Positions 17,179-25,366 of a DNA stretch of 64,000 nucleotides are shown in pieces (position 1 is the stretch's first letter; the number at the start of each line of letters is the position of its first letter). The position numbers and the translations under genes are program-made. The notes under the pieces are model-generated. The model did not search any database and had not been told where the DNA came from. It worked only from the letters and a program-made list of their open reading frames with translations. This stretch comes from Jongsikchunia kroppenstedtii DSM 45133 (GTDB lineage Bacteria > Actinomycetota > Actinomycetes > Mycobacteriales > Mycobacteriaceae), in the NCBI RefSeq assembly GCF_000380485.1, contig NZ_AQYG01000043.1:101603-165602 (forward strand), given 5' to 3'.

Positions 17179-18456
17179 GTGGCGAAGATGCGCTCTGTCG
17201 AGGAGCAGCTGAGCGTGGTCACCGCCGCTGCCGTGGCGCCGCGACCGGTTCGGGTCGCGATCTCGGAGGCGCAGGGTCTGCTGTGCGCCGAGGAAGTGGT
17301 GACGGAGCGTCCACTGCCCGGATTCGATCAGGCCGCCATCGACGGCTACGCGGTCCGCAGTGTCGACGTCGCCGATGCCGGGGAGCTGGTGACGCCAGAG
17401 GGTGGCGGCGATCCCGAACACACGATCCTGGTGCTGCCCGTGGTCGGCGAGGTGTCTGCCGGCTCGCGAAACCCGCTGCGGTTGCAGCCGGGCCAGGCGG
17501 TCCGCGTCGAAACCGGTGCTCCGCTACCGACTTTGGCCGACGCCGTGCTCCCGCTGCGCTGGACCGACGGTGGCGTGTCGAAGGTGCGCGTCGGGCATGC
17601 GGTGCGATCAGGCGATTACGTGCGGCGGGTGGGCGACGATGTCCAGCCTGGCGACGTCGCGGTGCGCACGGGCGCTGTCATCGGGCCCGCGCAGGTCGGC
17701 CTGCTGGCGGCGGTCGGTCGCGAACGCGTGATGGTTCATCCCAAGCCGCGGATCTCGATCATCTCGGTCGGCGCCGAGCTGGTCGACATCGACCGCCAGC
17801 CCGGAGCCGGTCAGGTGTACGACGTCAACAGCTACGCGCTCGCCGCGGCCGCTCGCGATGCCGGTGCCGACGTGAACCGGGTCGGCATCGTCTCGCCCGA
17901 GCCCGCGGTGATCCGGGAAATCGTTGAAGGACAGCTGATTCGGGCCGAGGTGGTGGTCATCACCGGTGCGGTCGGCGGGCACATGTCGGAGACGATCAGC
18001 GATGCGCTCAGCGAACTCGGCAGCCTCGACGTGCACCGGATCGCGATGCACCCGGGGTCGGTGCAGGGGTTCGGCCGGCTCGGTCGTGACGAGGTTCCAA
18101 CCTTCCTGCTGCCGGCCAATCCGGTTGGCGCACTGGTGACTTTCGAGATCATGGTGCGGCCGCTGATCCGGCTGGCGCTGGGCAAGCGGCAGCCGATGCG
18201 CCGGGTGATCCGTGCCCGGACGGTGGGACCGATCGCGAGTGTCAAGGGACGCAAGGGTTTTCTGCGGGGGCAGCTGATGCGTGATGAGCAGACCAGCGAG
18301 TATCTGGTGCAGGTGCTCGGCTCGTCGGAGAGCGGTTCGTCGCATCTGCTGGCTGGGCTGGCCGAGGCGAACTGCCTGATCATCGTCGATCCCGACGTTG
18401 AGGAGCTCAATACCGGCGACGAAGTGGATGTCGCCTTCCTCGCGCAGCGCGGATAA
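17179..18456 (+). CDS. glp: Gephyrin-like molybdotransferase Glp (MoeA1 type)
   Basis: 425 residues with the four-domain MoeA/gephyrin plan: the domain I/II region with PGFDQAAIDGYAV, MoCF domain III from SIISVGAELVD, and beta-barrel domain IV from KRQPMRRVIRA. The usual MoeA glycine-rich Mg2+/Mo motif (GGxSxGxxD) is TGAVGGHMSETI here, lacking the terminal Asp. That degeneracy is shared with Rv0994 as I recall it. In Corynebacterium the homologue Glp binds FtsZ and the membrane receptor GlpR to organise division and polar growth. The glp-rimJ-glpR order here supports that role over Mo-cofactor synthesis. GTG start, GGAGG at 17167. Confidence 0.88.
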   Translation: MAKMRSVEEQLSVVTAAAVAPRPVRVAISEAQGLLCAEEVVTERPLPGFDQAAIDGYAVRSVDVADAGELVTPEGGGDPEHTILVLPVVGEVSAGSRNPLRLQPGQAVRVETGAPLPTLADAVLPLRWTDGGVSKVRVGHAVRSGDYVRRVGDDVQPGDVAVRTGAVIGPAQVGLLAAVGRERVMVHPKPRISIISVGAELVDIDRQPGAGQVYDVNSYALAAAARDAGADVNRVGIVSPEPAVIREIVEGQLIRAEVVVITGAVGGHMSETISDALSELGSLDVHRIAMHPGSVQGFGRLGRDEVPTFLLPANPVGALVTFEIMVRPLIRLALGKRQPMRRVIRARTVGPIASVKGRKGFLRGQLMRDEQTSEYLVQVLGSSESGSSHLLAGLAEANCLIIVDPDVEELNTGDEVDVAFLAQRG

Positions 18457-18463
18457 TTCGACC

Positions 18464-19120
18464 GTGCGCGCCTGGAACAGTGGTAACAACTCGTCGCATC
18501 CCGGATGGCCGGCGACGCTGGGTCCGCTCCGGACCGCGGCCGGCGCAATCACGTTGCGGCCGATCCGGCTTCGTGATGCCAGGGCGTGGAGCCGGCTGCG
18601 CCTGAAGAACCAGAACCTGCTGATGCCGTGGGAGCCGACGGGCGTCGGCACCTGGGCACAGCGCCATCACACCTCGGCGTGGCCGGGCCTGCATTCGGTG
18701 CTGAAGGCCGAGGCGCGCGCCGGAACGATGCTGCCGCTGGTCATCGAGGTCGACGGTCAATACCAGGGCCAGTTGACGGTCGGGAACATCCAGCGTGGTG
18801 CGTTGCGCAGCGCATGGGTCGGCTACTGGGTCGACGGCGACGTCGCCGGACATGGGGTGGCGACGGCGGCCGTCGCGCTCGGCGTCGACCACTGCTTCAC
18901 CGCGGTCGGGCTGCACCGTCTCGAGGCGACGGTGCAACCGGCCAACCTGGCGTCGCAATCGGTGCTGCGCAAGGTCGGATTCCGCGAAGAGGGTCTGCTA
19001 CGGCGCTACATGGATGTCAACGGCGCCTGGCGCGATCATGTGCTGGTGGCGATCACCGCCGACGAACTCGCGGGCGGCGCGGTCGATGCGCTGGTGCGGT
19101 CGGGCCGCGCCGCCTTCTGA
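18464..19120 (+). CDS. rimJ: GNAT N-acetyltransferase, RimJ-like
   Basis: 218 residues from GTG 18464, 7 bp after the glp stop codon. GNAT fold: ITLRPIRLRDARAW (beta1/alpha1), WVGYWVDGDVAGHGVATAA (acetyl-CoA loop, a diverged Q/RxxGxG/A) and LHRLEATVQPANLASQSVL (C-terminal motif B of RimJ/RimL). RimJ-type enzymes acetylate protein N-termini such as ribosomal S5; the target here is unproven. It matches Rv0995 and keeps the glp-rimJ-glpR order. Confidence 0.85.
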   Translation: MRAWNSGNNSSHPGWPATLGPLRTAAGAITLRPIRLRDARAWSRLRLKNQNLLMPWEPTGVGTWAQRHHTSAWPGLHSVLKAEARAGTMLPLVIEVDGQYQGQLTVGNIQRGALRSAWVGYWVDGDVAGHGVATAAVALGVDHCFTAVGLHRLEATVQPANLASQSVLRKVGFREEGLLRRYMDVNGAWRDHVLVAITADELAGGAVDALVRSGRAAF

Positions 19121-19134
19121 GTGAGTAGTCGACG

Positions 19135-19782
19135 TCAGTAGCCGACGGTGAAGCGCTTCTGGTGGTGCGCCGGGCGCTCGATCTCGTCGACGAATGCGAT
19201 CGCGTAGTCGGCGCCCGAAATCGTCGAGGTGCCATCAGGTCCCGTCAGCAGCACGTCGTCGCCGACGCGGAAGGTGCCGGTGCGCTCACCGGCGAAGTCG
19301 CGGCCGAACAGCGCCGACGGGCTGACGTAGAACCAATCGACGTCGGTGTTCGAGTTCTCCAAGACCGCCTGGCCGCGGGCCTGCTCCTCGGCGATCGGCC
19401 GGATCTCGTCGGGGAAGCCGGCGTCGAGGACGCGCGGTCCGCCCGGCGCGGTGAGCAGACTCGCGGCGCCGCCGACGATCCCGAGTCGAGCACCGCTGGC
19501 CTCCGCCGCCGCCAGCAATGAGGTGACGGCATCGGTGAACTCGACTCCGCCGCCGCCGGCCTTGGTGGAGATGGCGCTGACGATGACGTCGGCGCCCTGG
19601 GCGACCTCGGTGACGAATGCAGGATCGTCCACCGAACCCGACCGCGCCTCGACGACGTCGCGCTGGGGGAGCTTCGAGGTATCGCGCGCGACCGCGACGA
19701 CCTTGTGACCGCGACGGACCAGCTCGTCCGTGATGTGTCCGCCCGCGAATCCGGTGGCGCCGAATACGACAACAGTGCTCAT
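19135..19782 (-). CDS. NAD(P)-binding NmrA/SDR-like reductase
   Basis: 215 residues. Rossmann fold with VVVFGATGFAGGHI at residues 4-17 and VVAVARD after beta2, as in atypical short-chain dehydrogenases of the NAD(P)H-binding family (YwnB-like). There is no complete YxxxK catalytic pair, so it may be a redox sensor or a flavin/quinone-type reductase. Start ATG 19782 with GGAGGAG. It lies in reverse orientation between rimJ and glpR, genes that are adjacent in M. tuberculosis, so it is a lineage-specific insertion. Confidence 0.8.
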   Translation of the reverse strand: MSTVVVFGATGFAGGHITDELVRRGHKVVAVARDTSKLPQRDVVEARSGSVDDPAFVTEVAQGADVIVSAISTKAGGGGVEFTDAVTSLLAAAEASGARLGIVGGAASLLTAPGGPRVLDAGFPDEIRPIAEEQARGQAVLENSNTDVDWFYVSPSALFGRDFAGERTGTFRVGDDVLLTGPDGTSTISGADYAIAFVDEIERPAHHQKRFTVGY

Positions 19783-19984
19783 GAGTTCTCCTCCAGTGAA
19801 ATTGGCAACGAGGGGGTCAACTCCGGACCAGAGTCCGGATATTCCGGGGAGTCTGTGACTGTGACGCGCATATCGCCATCCCCCGGCGCGTCTGCGCAGG
19901 ATGCGGCGGGTTCGGCCATAACCTGGGTGGGCAACTTTCGTGTTACTGGTGTGACACGAGTCGATATCCCGGGAGGAGCCAGCG

Positions 19985-21001
19985 ATGCCGAACTCCGTGC
20001 TATGGATCTGTCTGGTCGCGATTTGGCTATTCGTCTTGGTTCCGATGGTGGTGAAGGCGCGGCCGGAACTGCGGAAGACGACGCAGGCGACGCTCGCGGC
20101 CCGGGTCCTGCATCAGGGCGGGCGGCAGGTCGCGGGTCTGCGCACCAAGCTGGCCCAGGGGCGGCATCCGCATGACGCGGAGTGGGAGCCCCCGGCGCGC
20201 GAGTACCACAAGGCCATCAACACCTCCGAGACGTTGACCGACGACGAGGACGATCAGGATGTCAAGACGGCCACCGAGAAGGTGACCACCAAGGTTGCGA
20301 GCAAGCCGGAGAAGTTCGAGAAGGATTCTCCGGCAATCAATCTCGATGACGACCTGGAAGACGATCTGAATATCGACGCCGACGACTCCGACGACGAGAC
20401 GGACGTCGACAAGTACTTCGGCAAGGCCAGCGACCTAGATGCAGACACCGACACCGATGACGAGGACGACCTCGACGACGTCGCCGAGGATGATGACGAT
20501 GTAGAGGTCGAGGACGCGGTCGACGAGGATGTCGCCGAGACGGGCAGTACTCGGCGCGGTCGCGGCGGTTACGACCCCGATGCGGATCTGCGTCGCAGCG
20601 AGAGTCGGTACCGCAACCGGCAGCGGACGCTGGTGTCGCTCGCGACCATTACCGCGGTCGCGGTGGTGCTCGGCGTGATGCTCGGCATGATTGGGTGGGC
20701 GCTCACTGGAATCGTCGGCGCGATGCTGCTCGGATATATGTTCTTCCTGCGTCGTTCGGTTGCCAACGAGCAGCGGATCCGGGCGCGGCGTGCGGCGCGG
20801 TTGGCGCGCAACCGCCGTGACCAGGAGACGCGTCGGGCCCGACCGGCGGACGACCGGCGAATGCAGCCGCAGGCGCAGCGTCGACGGCCTGCCGGCGTCG
20901 TCCTCGAGATCGATGACGAGGACCCGGTGTTCGATCACTTGCCGCACTACCAGTTCCGTGCGCGGGGGCAGCGGCCCGAGGATTACCGCCGGGTGGTCTG
21001 A
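19985..21001 (+). CDS. glpR: Gephyrin-like receptor GlpR (SepX family)
   Basis: 338 residues. N-terminal membrane helix (3-22, LWICLVAIWLFVLVPMVV). A conserved cytoplasmic lead (RPELRKTTQATLAARVLHQGG) precedes a very acidic linker from about 85 to 185 that is largely Asp/Glu. Two adjacent helices (about 216-236 and 238-255) follow, then a basic arginine-rich tail ending near HLPHYQFRARGQRPEDYR. Corynebacterial GlpR is the membrane anchor for Glp; Streptomyces SepX is the homologue that stabilises divisomes. AGGAG precedes ATG 19985. Matches Rv0996. Confidence 0.85.
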   Translation: MPNSVLWICLVAIWLFVLVPMVVKARPELRKTTQATLAARVLHQGGRQVAGLRTKLAQGRHPHDAEWEPPAREYHKAINTSETLTDDEDDQDVKTATEKVTTKVASKPEKFEKDSPAINLDDDLEDDLNIDADDSDDETDVDKYFGKASDLDADTDTDDEDDLDDVAEDDDDVEVEDAVDEDVAETGSTRRGRGGYDPDADLRRSESRYRNRQRTLVSLATITAVAVVLGVMLGMIGWALTGIVGAMLLGYMFFLRRSVANEQRIRARRAARLARNRRDQETRRARPADDRRMQPQAQRRRPAGVVLEIDDEDPVFDHLPHYQFRARGQRPEDYRRVV

Positions 21002-21016
21002 CGTTTGCGGCTGCCG

Positions 21017-21754
21017 CTACGAAGGCAGCGCCGCAATCGAATCCGGATGATCGACGATCCAGCGTCGCCCGAGACTCGCTGCTTTGCTCAGTGCCAGTCG
21101 CTCGCCCAGGTAAGAGAACGGGGCACCCACGACCGGGATAAGCGAAAGCGTGGCAAAGGGTTTCGACGGGCCGGGGCGACGGTCGAGTTCGCCGGACAGC
21201 TCGCGCAGCGTCTGCGCGACGTGCCACACGGTGGCGATCAGAGAGTGACGGCCGGGCGGCAGGACCTTTGCTGGGGCCCTGCCGGCCGAATGCGCATCGA
21301 CGTCGCGGTTGCACAGCACCGCGGCCAGTAGTTCGACCTGATACTTCGGCTCGACGACTTGGTATTCACGCGCCACGGCCACCAGCACGATCGCCTGGTT
21401 CGCGAAGCCGAGCAGTGCCGCCGCCGGCAGGTACCGGGTCCAGATACCGAACACGCTCGGCAAGGCGACCGCGATGGTGTTCACCGCACCGACCCGGCCG
21501 ATCCACCAGTCCGCGCGGTCCTTCATCGACAGTTCGTTCCACCCGGCCGTGCCCGGCCAGTCGACGACGTTCAACGGCGTGGAGACCAGATGGACGGCCT
21601 GATGGCTGCGCGGCCCGTCGCCGGGCCACGGGTGATACGTGTGCTGTTTGACGCCCAGCACATCGCGCTGGGCAAGGACGTCGAGCACCGGATTGATCGC
21701 GGCGACGGCTTTGTCGAGGATGGCGATGACCTGGTCATCGGTGAGGTTGGCCAC
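21017..21754 (-). CDS. Membrane-associated protein of unknown function
   Basis: 245 residues from GTG 21754 (VANLTDDQVIAILDKAVAAI). Two central hydrophobic segments (GAVNTIAVALPSVFGIW; AALLGFANQAIVLVAVARE) sit between soluble helices. A WxGRVGAVNT stretch and a later VVGAPFSYLGERLALSK segment look conserved in character. No enzyme motif is seen. It is convergent with glpR (15 bp apart) and lies next to the tRNA used as attachment site. Confidence 0.7.
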   Translation of the reverse strand: MANLTDDQVIAILDKAVAAINPVLDVLAQRDVLGVKQHTYHPWPGDGPRSHQAVHLVSTPLNVVDWPGTAGWNELSMKDRADWWIGRVGAVNTIAVALPSVFGIWTRYLPAAALLGFANQAIVLVAVAREYQVVEPKYQVELLAAVLCNRDVDAHSAGRAPAKVLPPGRHSLIATVWHVAQTLRELSGELDRRPGPSKPFATLSLIPVVGAPFSYLGERLALSKAASLGRRWIVDHPDSIAALPS

Positions 21755-21836
21755 GCCACTAACCGTATGAGACGGGCGTGTGCGACGCCGGCCGGGTCGG
21801 CTGATAAAGTTTGCGTCTGTTGGTCGCAAGACCTCC

Positions 21837-21909
21837 GGGGCTATAGCGCAGTTGGTAGCGCGTCTCGTTCGCATCGAGAAGGTCAGGGGTTCGATTCCCC
21901 TTAGCTCCA
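21837..21909 (+). tRNA. tRNA-Ala (anticodon CGC)
   Basis: 73 nt, complete cloverleaf. Acceptor GGGGCTA (21837-21843) pairs with TAGCTCC (21902-21908) through a G3:U70 wobble, the alanine identity pair, with A73 at 21909. D stem GCGC/GCGC, anticodon stem TCTCG/CGAGA with loop TTCGCAT giving anticodon CGC at 21870-21872, and a T arm with GGTTCGATTCC. CCA is not encoded. The 3' part from 21861 is the attachment-site core and is duplicated at 31706-31758, so the integrated element leaves the tRNA intact. Confidence 0.97.
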
Positions 21910-21913
21910 CAGC
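21861..21913 (+). repeat. attL core inside tRNA-Ala
   Basis: 53 bp identical to 31706-31758. It runs from the last base of the D stem through the T arm and acceptor to four bases beyond A73. Crossover by the tyrosine integrase lies somewhere inside, typically at the anticodon or T arm. Confidence 0.93.
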
Positions 21914-21915
21914 CC

Positions 21916-21960
21916 AAGACCCCCCTCTCACCTGCGATGGAGCAGGAGCGAGGGGGTCTT
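21916..21960 (-). terminator. Terminator downstream of the integrase gene
   Basis: AAGACCCCC (21916-21924) pairs with GGGGGTCTT (21952-21960). The stem may extend past one bulged C. It lies between the integrase stop codon and the tRNA and would stop transcription from either side. Confidence 0.7.
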
Positions 21961-21972
21961 GCCGTTGGTGGG

Positions 21973-23184
21973 CTAGGAGCCGGAGGGCACACCGAGGGCA
22001 CGTCCCGCGTGGCCTCCGAGCGCCTGCTCGCGCTGGCGCTGCAGCGCGTCGGCGACGACTTCCAGGTCGTCCGGGAACAGGTCCGCGTAGGTGTCCAGCG
22101 TCATCGCGGCCGAGGCGTGCCCCAGCATCGTCTGCACCGCCTTGACGTTCGCGCCCGCCGAGATCGCCAGCGACGCCGCCGTGTGGCGCAGGTCGTGCGG
22201 CGACACCTTCGGGAAGCTCGTCGTCGGCACCCCGTCCTCGTCGAACCGGCACAGCTTCGCGATGGCCTTGTTGAACACGCGTGGCCGCCAGTTCGAGACT
22301 CGCAGCACCGCCTTGCCGTTGCCGAACACCAGGTCCTCGCGGCCACGGCCTCGCATCAGCTGCGCCAGCGGCTCCGCGAGGAACGCCGGGAACGGCACCG
22401 TGCGGCGCTCGTGGGTCTTGGGGCTGCTCCACACCACCTTGCCCTTGACCTCGGCGACGGCTTCGGTGATGTTGACCCGCCGCCGCAACATGTCGAAGTC
22501 GCGCACCCGCAGCGCCGCCATCTCACCCCAGCGCAGGCCGGTGTACGCGAGGAACTGGATCACCAGCCGGTCATCGCCGACCTGCTCGGCCAGAAGCTCC
22601 ACCTGTTGATGCGTGAGGTAGCCGCGCGAATTGTGCTGGCGCTTGGGCAGCTTCACCCCTGCGGCCGGGTTCGATGGGATCAGTCGGTCCTGCACCGCCA
22701 GGGTCAGAATCTGGCGCAGGATGCCGAAGGCCCGCTCGATCGTCGGGACACCGACCGCCGTCATCACGATCGTGCCGTGCTCGTCGCGCACCGGCTCGCC
22801 CTCGCTCAATTTCGGTACCGGCGTGGACATCTCGGTGATCCAGCCGCGCACCGCCGAGGGCCGGATCTTGCCGATCTCAACGGAGCCCCAGCGCGGCTGC
22901 ACGTGGCGTGCCCAGTTCAGCTCCAGGTTGTGCAGGGTGGTCGCCTTAGCGTGGCCCTGTCCGGCGCGCCAGGAGTCGTAGAGCATCCCGACCGTGACCT
23001 TGCCCGCGTTCGGGTCGATCCACTCGCCGCGCGCCTGCTTCACCTGCAGGTCCGCCAGATACAGAGTCGCCGCCCGCTTGGTCGGTAGTGCCTTCTTCTT
23101 GCGTTGGCGGCCGGACTCGTCGCGGTACCGCACCATCCATTTCCGGCCCGCGCTCGTCGCGTAGCTCTCGATACTGCCGCTCAT
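21973..23184 (-). CDS. int: Tyrosine recombinase / phage integrase
   Basis: 403 residues. N-terminal arm-binding domain (SYATSAGRKWMVRYRDESG), SAM-like core-binding domain (about 65-170), and a catalytic domain with the full set: R218 (YTGLRWGEM), K256, H330-x-x-R333 (HDLRH), H356 (LGHAS) and nucleophile Y366 (DTYADLF). It catalyses integration at and excision from the tRNA-Ala attachment site. The gene ends 60 bp inside attL, the normal position for an element entering a tRNA 3' end. Start ATG 23184 follows AGGAGAAAAC. Confidence 0.96.
   Translation of the reverse strand: MSGSIESYATSAGRKWMVRYRDESGRQRKKKALPTKRAATLYLADLQVKQARGEWIDPNAGKVTVGMLYDSWRAGQGHAKATTLHNLELNWARHVQPRWGSVEIGKIRPSAVRGWITEMSTPVPKLSEGEPVRDEHGTIVMTAVGVPTIERAFGILRQILTLAVQDRLIPSNPAAGVKLPKRQHNSRGYLTHQQVELLAEQVGDDRLVIQFLAYTGLRWGEMAALRVRDFDMLRRRVNITEAVAEVKGKVVWSSPKTHERRTVPFPAFLAEPLAQLMRGRGREDLVFGNGKAVLRVSNWRPRVFNKAIAKLCRFDEDGVPTTSFPKVSPHDLRHTAASLAISAGANVKAVQTMLGHASAAMTLDTYADLFPDDLEVVADALQRQREQALGGHAGRALGVPSGS
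21983..22001 (+). promoter_or_regulatory. Candidate integrase arm-type sites, left end
   Basis: GAGGGCAC occurs at 21983-21990 and 21994-22001, an 11-bp period, inside the last codons of the integrase gene. The 12-mer GAGGGCACACCG (21983-21994) recurs near the right end at 31595-31606. Shared short repeats flanking both att cores are typical arm-type sites for tyrosine integrases; binding is inferred. Confidence 0.5.
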
Positions 23185-23203
23185 GTTTTCTCCTATCTGC
23201 CAA

Positions 23204-23240
23204 AGAAACCCCCGTCGCCGCAGCGGGCGAGGGGGTTTCT
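23204..23240 (-). terminator. Terminator after the repressor gene
   Basis: AGAAACCCCC (23204-23213) pairs with GGGGGTTTCT (23231-23240). It lies between the repressor stop codon (23261) and the integrase start, so the integrase is not simply read through from the repressor operon. Confidence 0.8.
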
Positions 23241-23260
23241 CGGGTGGGGGTGGTCGGGGT

Positions 23261-23893
23261 TCAGACCTCTTGCATCTCGATTTCGGCGCGCATCGCGCGG
23301 GTGGCGTCGCCGAGTGCCGCCGCGTGTGCGCCTTCGCCCGCCCGCCGGTCGCGCTCCTGGGTGAAGTTGCGACCCCATAGCCGGTAGGACTGCACAGTCA
23401 GCTCGCGCACCGACATCCCCAATTCGCGGGCTGCTCGTTTGTCCACTAACCCGGTGTCCTCGTACGCCAGCAGCAGCGGCACTACGTGCCCTTCGGGGAC
23501 GCCGAGTTCGGTTGCGGCCGAGGCTAAGTCCGGCCAGCCGTTGCGGCGGGCGACATCGGTCGGTGTCGCCTCGTCACGCCGGTCTGGCGTCACCCCGTCA
23601 CGCAACATCTGCACCCAAGGGTGACCGCCGCCTAGTACTTCTTCGACTGTCACCGGCCGGTCGAGCAGGTTTGCCAGCACCTGCGCTACCCGAGCGAGGG
23701 TGTCGAGCTTCGCGTCAACTTTGCCCGATTCCAGGTCCGACACCCGGCCGGTCTGCCATTGCAGCCCGCATCGCCGAGCCTCCTTGGCGAAGGCTTCCAA
23801 GGTCACCCCGGCGTCGAGGCGCAGCTGCCGCACGTGCTTTCCGGGCAGCTTGCCGGGGTTCTTCTGCGCCCACCGCGCGTCATCGAGTTTCAC
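23261..23893 (-). CDS. Xre-family repressor of the element
   Basis: 210 residues. Helix-turn-helix near residues 18-80: KHVRQLRLDAGVTLEAFAKEA, then an unusual insert, then GRVSDLESGKVDAKLDTLAR. The C-terminal half carries AARELGMSVRELTVQSYRLW, which may be a second DNA-binding or dimerisation helix pair. By position (beside the integrase, divergent from the replication genes) it is the likely lysogeny-type repressor. No LexA-like Ser/Lys protease domain is visible, so induction would not be by RecA self-cleavage. Its ATG overlaps the stop codon of the upstream gene. Confidence 0.8.
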   Translation of the reverse strand: MKLDDARWAQKNPGKLPGKHVRQLRLDAGVTLEAFAKEARRCGLQWQTGRVSDLESGKVDAKLDTLARVAQVLANLLDRPVTVEEVLGGGHPWVQMLRDGVTPDRRDEATPTDVARRNGWPDLASAATELGVPEGHVVPLLLAYEDTGLVDKRAARELGMSVRELTVQSYRLWGRNFTQERDRRAGEGAHAAALGDATRAMRAEIEMQEV

Positions 23894-24336
23894 TACGCCG
23901 CTTCTCCATTCGGTTCGGCTTTCAGGTTGACGGCCAGACGGCCAGCGTGCTGTCGCAGGTCTCGGCCGAGATAACGCCGGTAGGCATTCAGTGTCTTATC
24001 GGCGGAGCGACCTTCCTGCCAGTCGGCGAAGTCCTCGATCACCGCGATCGCGTGGTCGAGCGCACCGTGGTAGTCCGGTTCGCCGTTCTGGTCCAGGAAC
24101 TCGCCTCGGGTCCCGTTGCCGCAGCCGTGATCGCGAATCCGGTCCTCCGGGTCCCACCCGCACGGGCACCCGTCCGCTCCGCCGACCTGCGGCAACTTGC
24201 GATCCACCGCGCTAACACTGGATTCCAGCGCTTGCCGCGCTTCAGCCATCCGTTCGGCCTTTGCCCGCTGGACTATCGCGTACGCGGCCGCAAACTCTGC
24301 CGGGTCGACGGTGCTCTCTGTGGTGTGTTCGGTCAT
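23893..24336 (-). CDS. Element protein of unknown function, Cys-containing
   Basis: 147 residues from ATG 24336, with AGGAGGAAAC upstream; an in-frame extension to 24372 was rejected. Acidic N-terminus (EHTTESTVDPAEF), a helical middle, and GCPCGW followed by HGCGNGTRG, which together could hold one zinc ion. The C-terminal part is helical and basic. First gene of the leftward unit and overlaps the repressor start, so the two are co-translated. No family recognised. Confidence 0.7.
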   Translation of the reverse strand: MTEHTTESTVDPAEFAAAYAIVQRAKAERMAEARQALESSVSAVDRKLPQVGGADGCPCGWDPEDRIRDHGCGNGTRGEFLDQNGEPDYHGALDHAIAVIEDFADWQEGRSADKTLNAYRRYLGRDLRQHAGRLAVNLKAEPNGEAA

Positions 24337-24374
24337 GTTTCCTCCTGTTGTTGGTGCATTCCTGCTGCTCACTG

Positions 24375-24420
24375 CTAGTACCTTACATTACCATACCTGT
24401 TACTTGTAAAACAAGACTAG
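24375..24420. promoter_or_regulatory. Divergent control region with palindromes
   Basis: This AT-rich island lies between the leftward (repressor) and rightward (replication) units. CTTGT-AAA-ACAAG at 24403-24415 is a perfect short palindrome. CTAGT (24375-24379) and ACTAG (24416-24420) form an outer pair. These are good candidates for repressor operators overlapping two divergent promoters; binding is inferred. Confidence 0.5.
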
Positions 24421-24484
24421 TGCATGCTCTACTGGTATTGCTGCGGCACCGACAGGGGTGCAGCCAGAAGGAAGGACAAACCAA

Positions 24485-24700
24485 ATGACCGAAACCCACA
24501 CGGGGGCAACCGGTTCCCTGCCAGTCGTCTACCTCAGCAAGGAGCAGTGCTCCGAGCTGACGAGCCTGAGCCTGAGCACGCTCAAGCGCTACCGGCACCA
24601 GGGTGAGGGGCCGAAGTTCTACCGCATCGCCAACAACAAGGTGGTTTACCGGTTCGACGAGGTCGTCGCCTGGATCGAAGGTGGCGGAAACCTTGGCTAG
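24485..24700 (+). CDS. Excisionase-like helix-turn-helix protein
   Basis: 71 residues from ATG 24485 with GAAGGA upstream. VYLSKEQCSELTSLSLSTLKR is a MerR/AlpA-type winged helix start, with KVVYRFDEVVAWIEGG as the wing and end. Proteins of this size and fold next to integrases act as recombination directionality factors or as replication activators. It is the first gene rightward from the control region. Confidence 0.8.
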   Translation: MTETHTGATGSLPVVYLSKEQCSELTSLSLSTLKRYRHQGEGPKFYRIANNKVVYRFDEVVAWIEGGGNLG

Positions 24701-24803
24701 CCCGGCGACCGACCAGCACGACCGAGACCTGCTGGAAGACATGCAAATTCGAGACAACGATGCCGACCACATCGGCGACGACACCGAAGGAAACGAACGA
24801 TGA
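24681..24803 (+). CDS. Possible 40-residue acidic peptide
   Basis: In-frame GTG at 24681 overlaps the end of the excisionase-like gene, and the stop codon overlaps the ATG at 24800 (ATGA). The product is acidic (DRDLLEDMQIRDNDADHIGD). Overlap at both ends fits a translated link gene, but there is no good ribosome-binding site and no family. Confidence 0.4.
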   Translation: MAETLASPATDQHDRDLLEDMQIRDNDADHIGDDTEGNER

Positions 24804-25366
24804 GCAACAACAACCTGTTTGAGCAGGAATACGCACGAGTCACCACGCAGGCCGCCGTGCGAGCCCGCCAACTGATCGTGGCGTGGGTCATGGCAGATGA
24901 GCCGACCGCCCAGCGCGTGCGTGCCGACCTGGTGGCCATACAGAAGCAACAGACCGAACTCGGCGGCTACCCGCACACCGAGTGGGAAGTGTTGGTCGCA
25001 ACGATCGGCCTGTTCGCGCTCGGCGACCGGCTCGCGGTGTTCGGCGTCAATATTGACAAGCAAGCACCGGGCGACCCGATCCCGGACGGCGTAGTCGAGA
25101 TGCTGGACGAGGACATCAGCGAGGAAACCGACCACCCTCGCAAGCTCGCGCTCCGGGTTGTCCGTGCTCTGGCGGACGGCGACGACTACCACGTCGAAGT
25201 GAATCGACTGCTCGGCGGCACAGTCGATTTCTGGCCGCTGGTGACGGCGCAGTGCGACCTGATTGTCGCCGAGCGCATGCGGCAGGCCCGCGCCAAGTTG
25301 CTGACCGAGTGCCTTGATGGAATCGCCGCTCTACTGGGCCGCAACGACGCCGAGCCCGAGCAGTGA
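24800..25366 (+). CDS. Element protein of unknown function
   Basis: 188 residues, ATG 24800, mostly helical, acidic, no membrane segment and no cysteine-rich motif. Notable stretches are EYARVTTQAAVRARQLIVAW and DLIVAERMRQARAKLLTECL. It sits in the rightward unit just upstream of the primase. Similar-sized unknown proteins lie before primases in actinobacterial elements, so a replication accessory is possible but unproven. Confidence 0.65.
   Translation: MSNNNLFEQEYARVTTQAAVRARQLIVAWVMADEPTAQRVRADLVAIQKQQTELGGYPHTEWEVLVATIGLFALGDRLAVFGVNIDKQAPGDPIPDGVVEMLDEDISEETDHPRKLALRVVRALADGDDYHVEVNRLLGGTVDFWPLVTAQCDLIVAERMRQARAKLLTECLDGIAALLGRNDAEPEQ

Noticed and set aside
21755..22432. Minus-strand frame joining the 245-residue membrane protein across the tRNA
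   Set aside because: It reads antisense through the tRNA (the well-known LRGIEPLTFSM artefact) and into int in the wrong frame.
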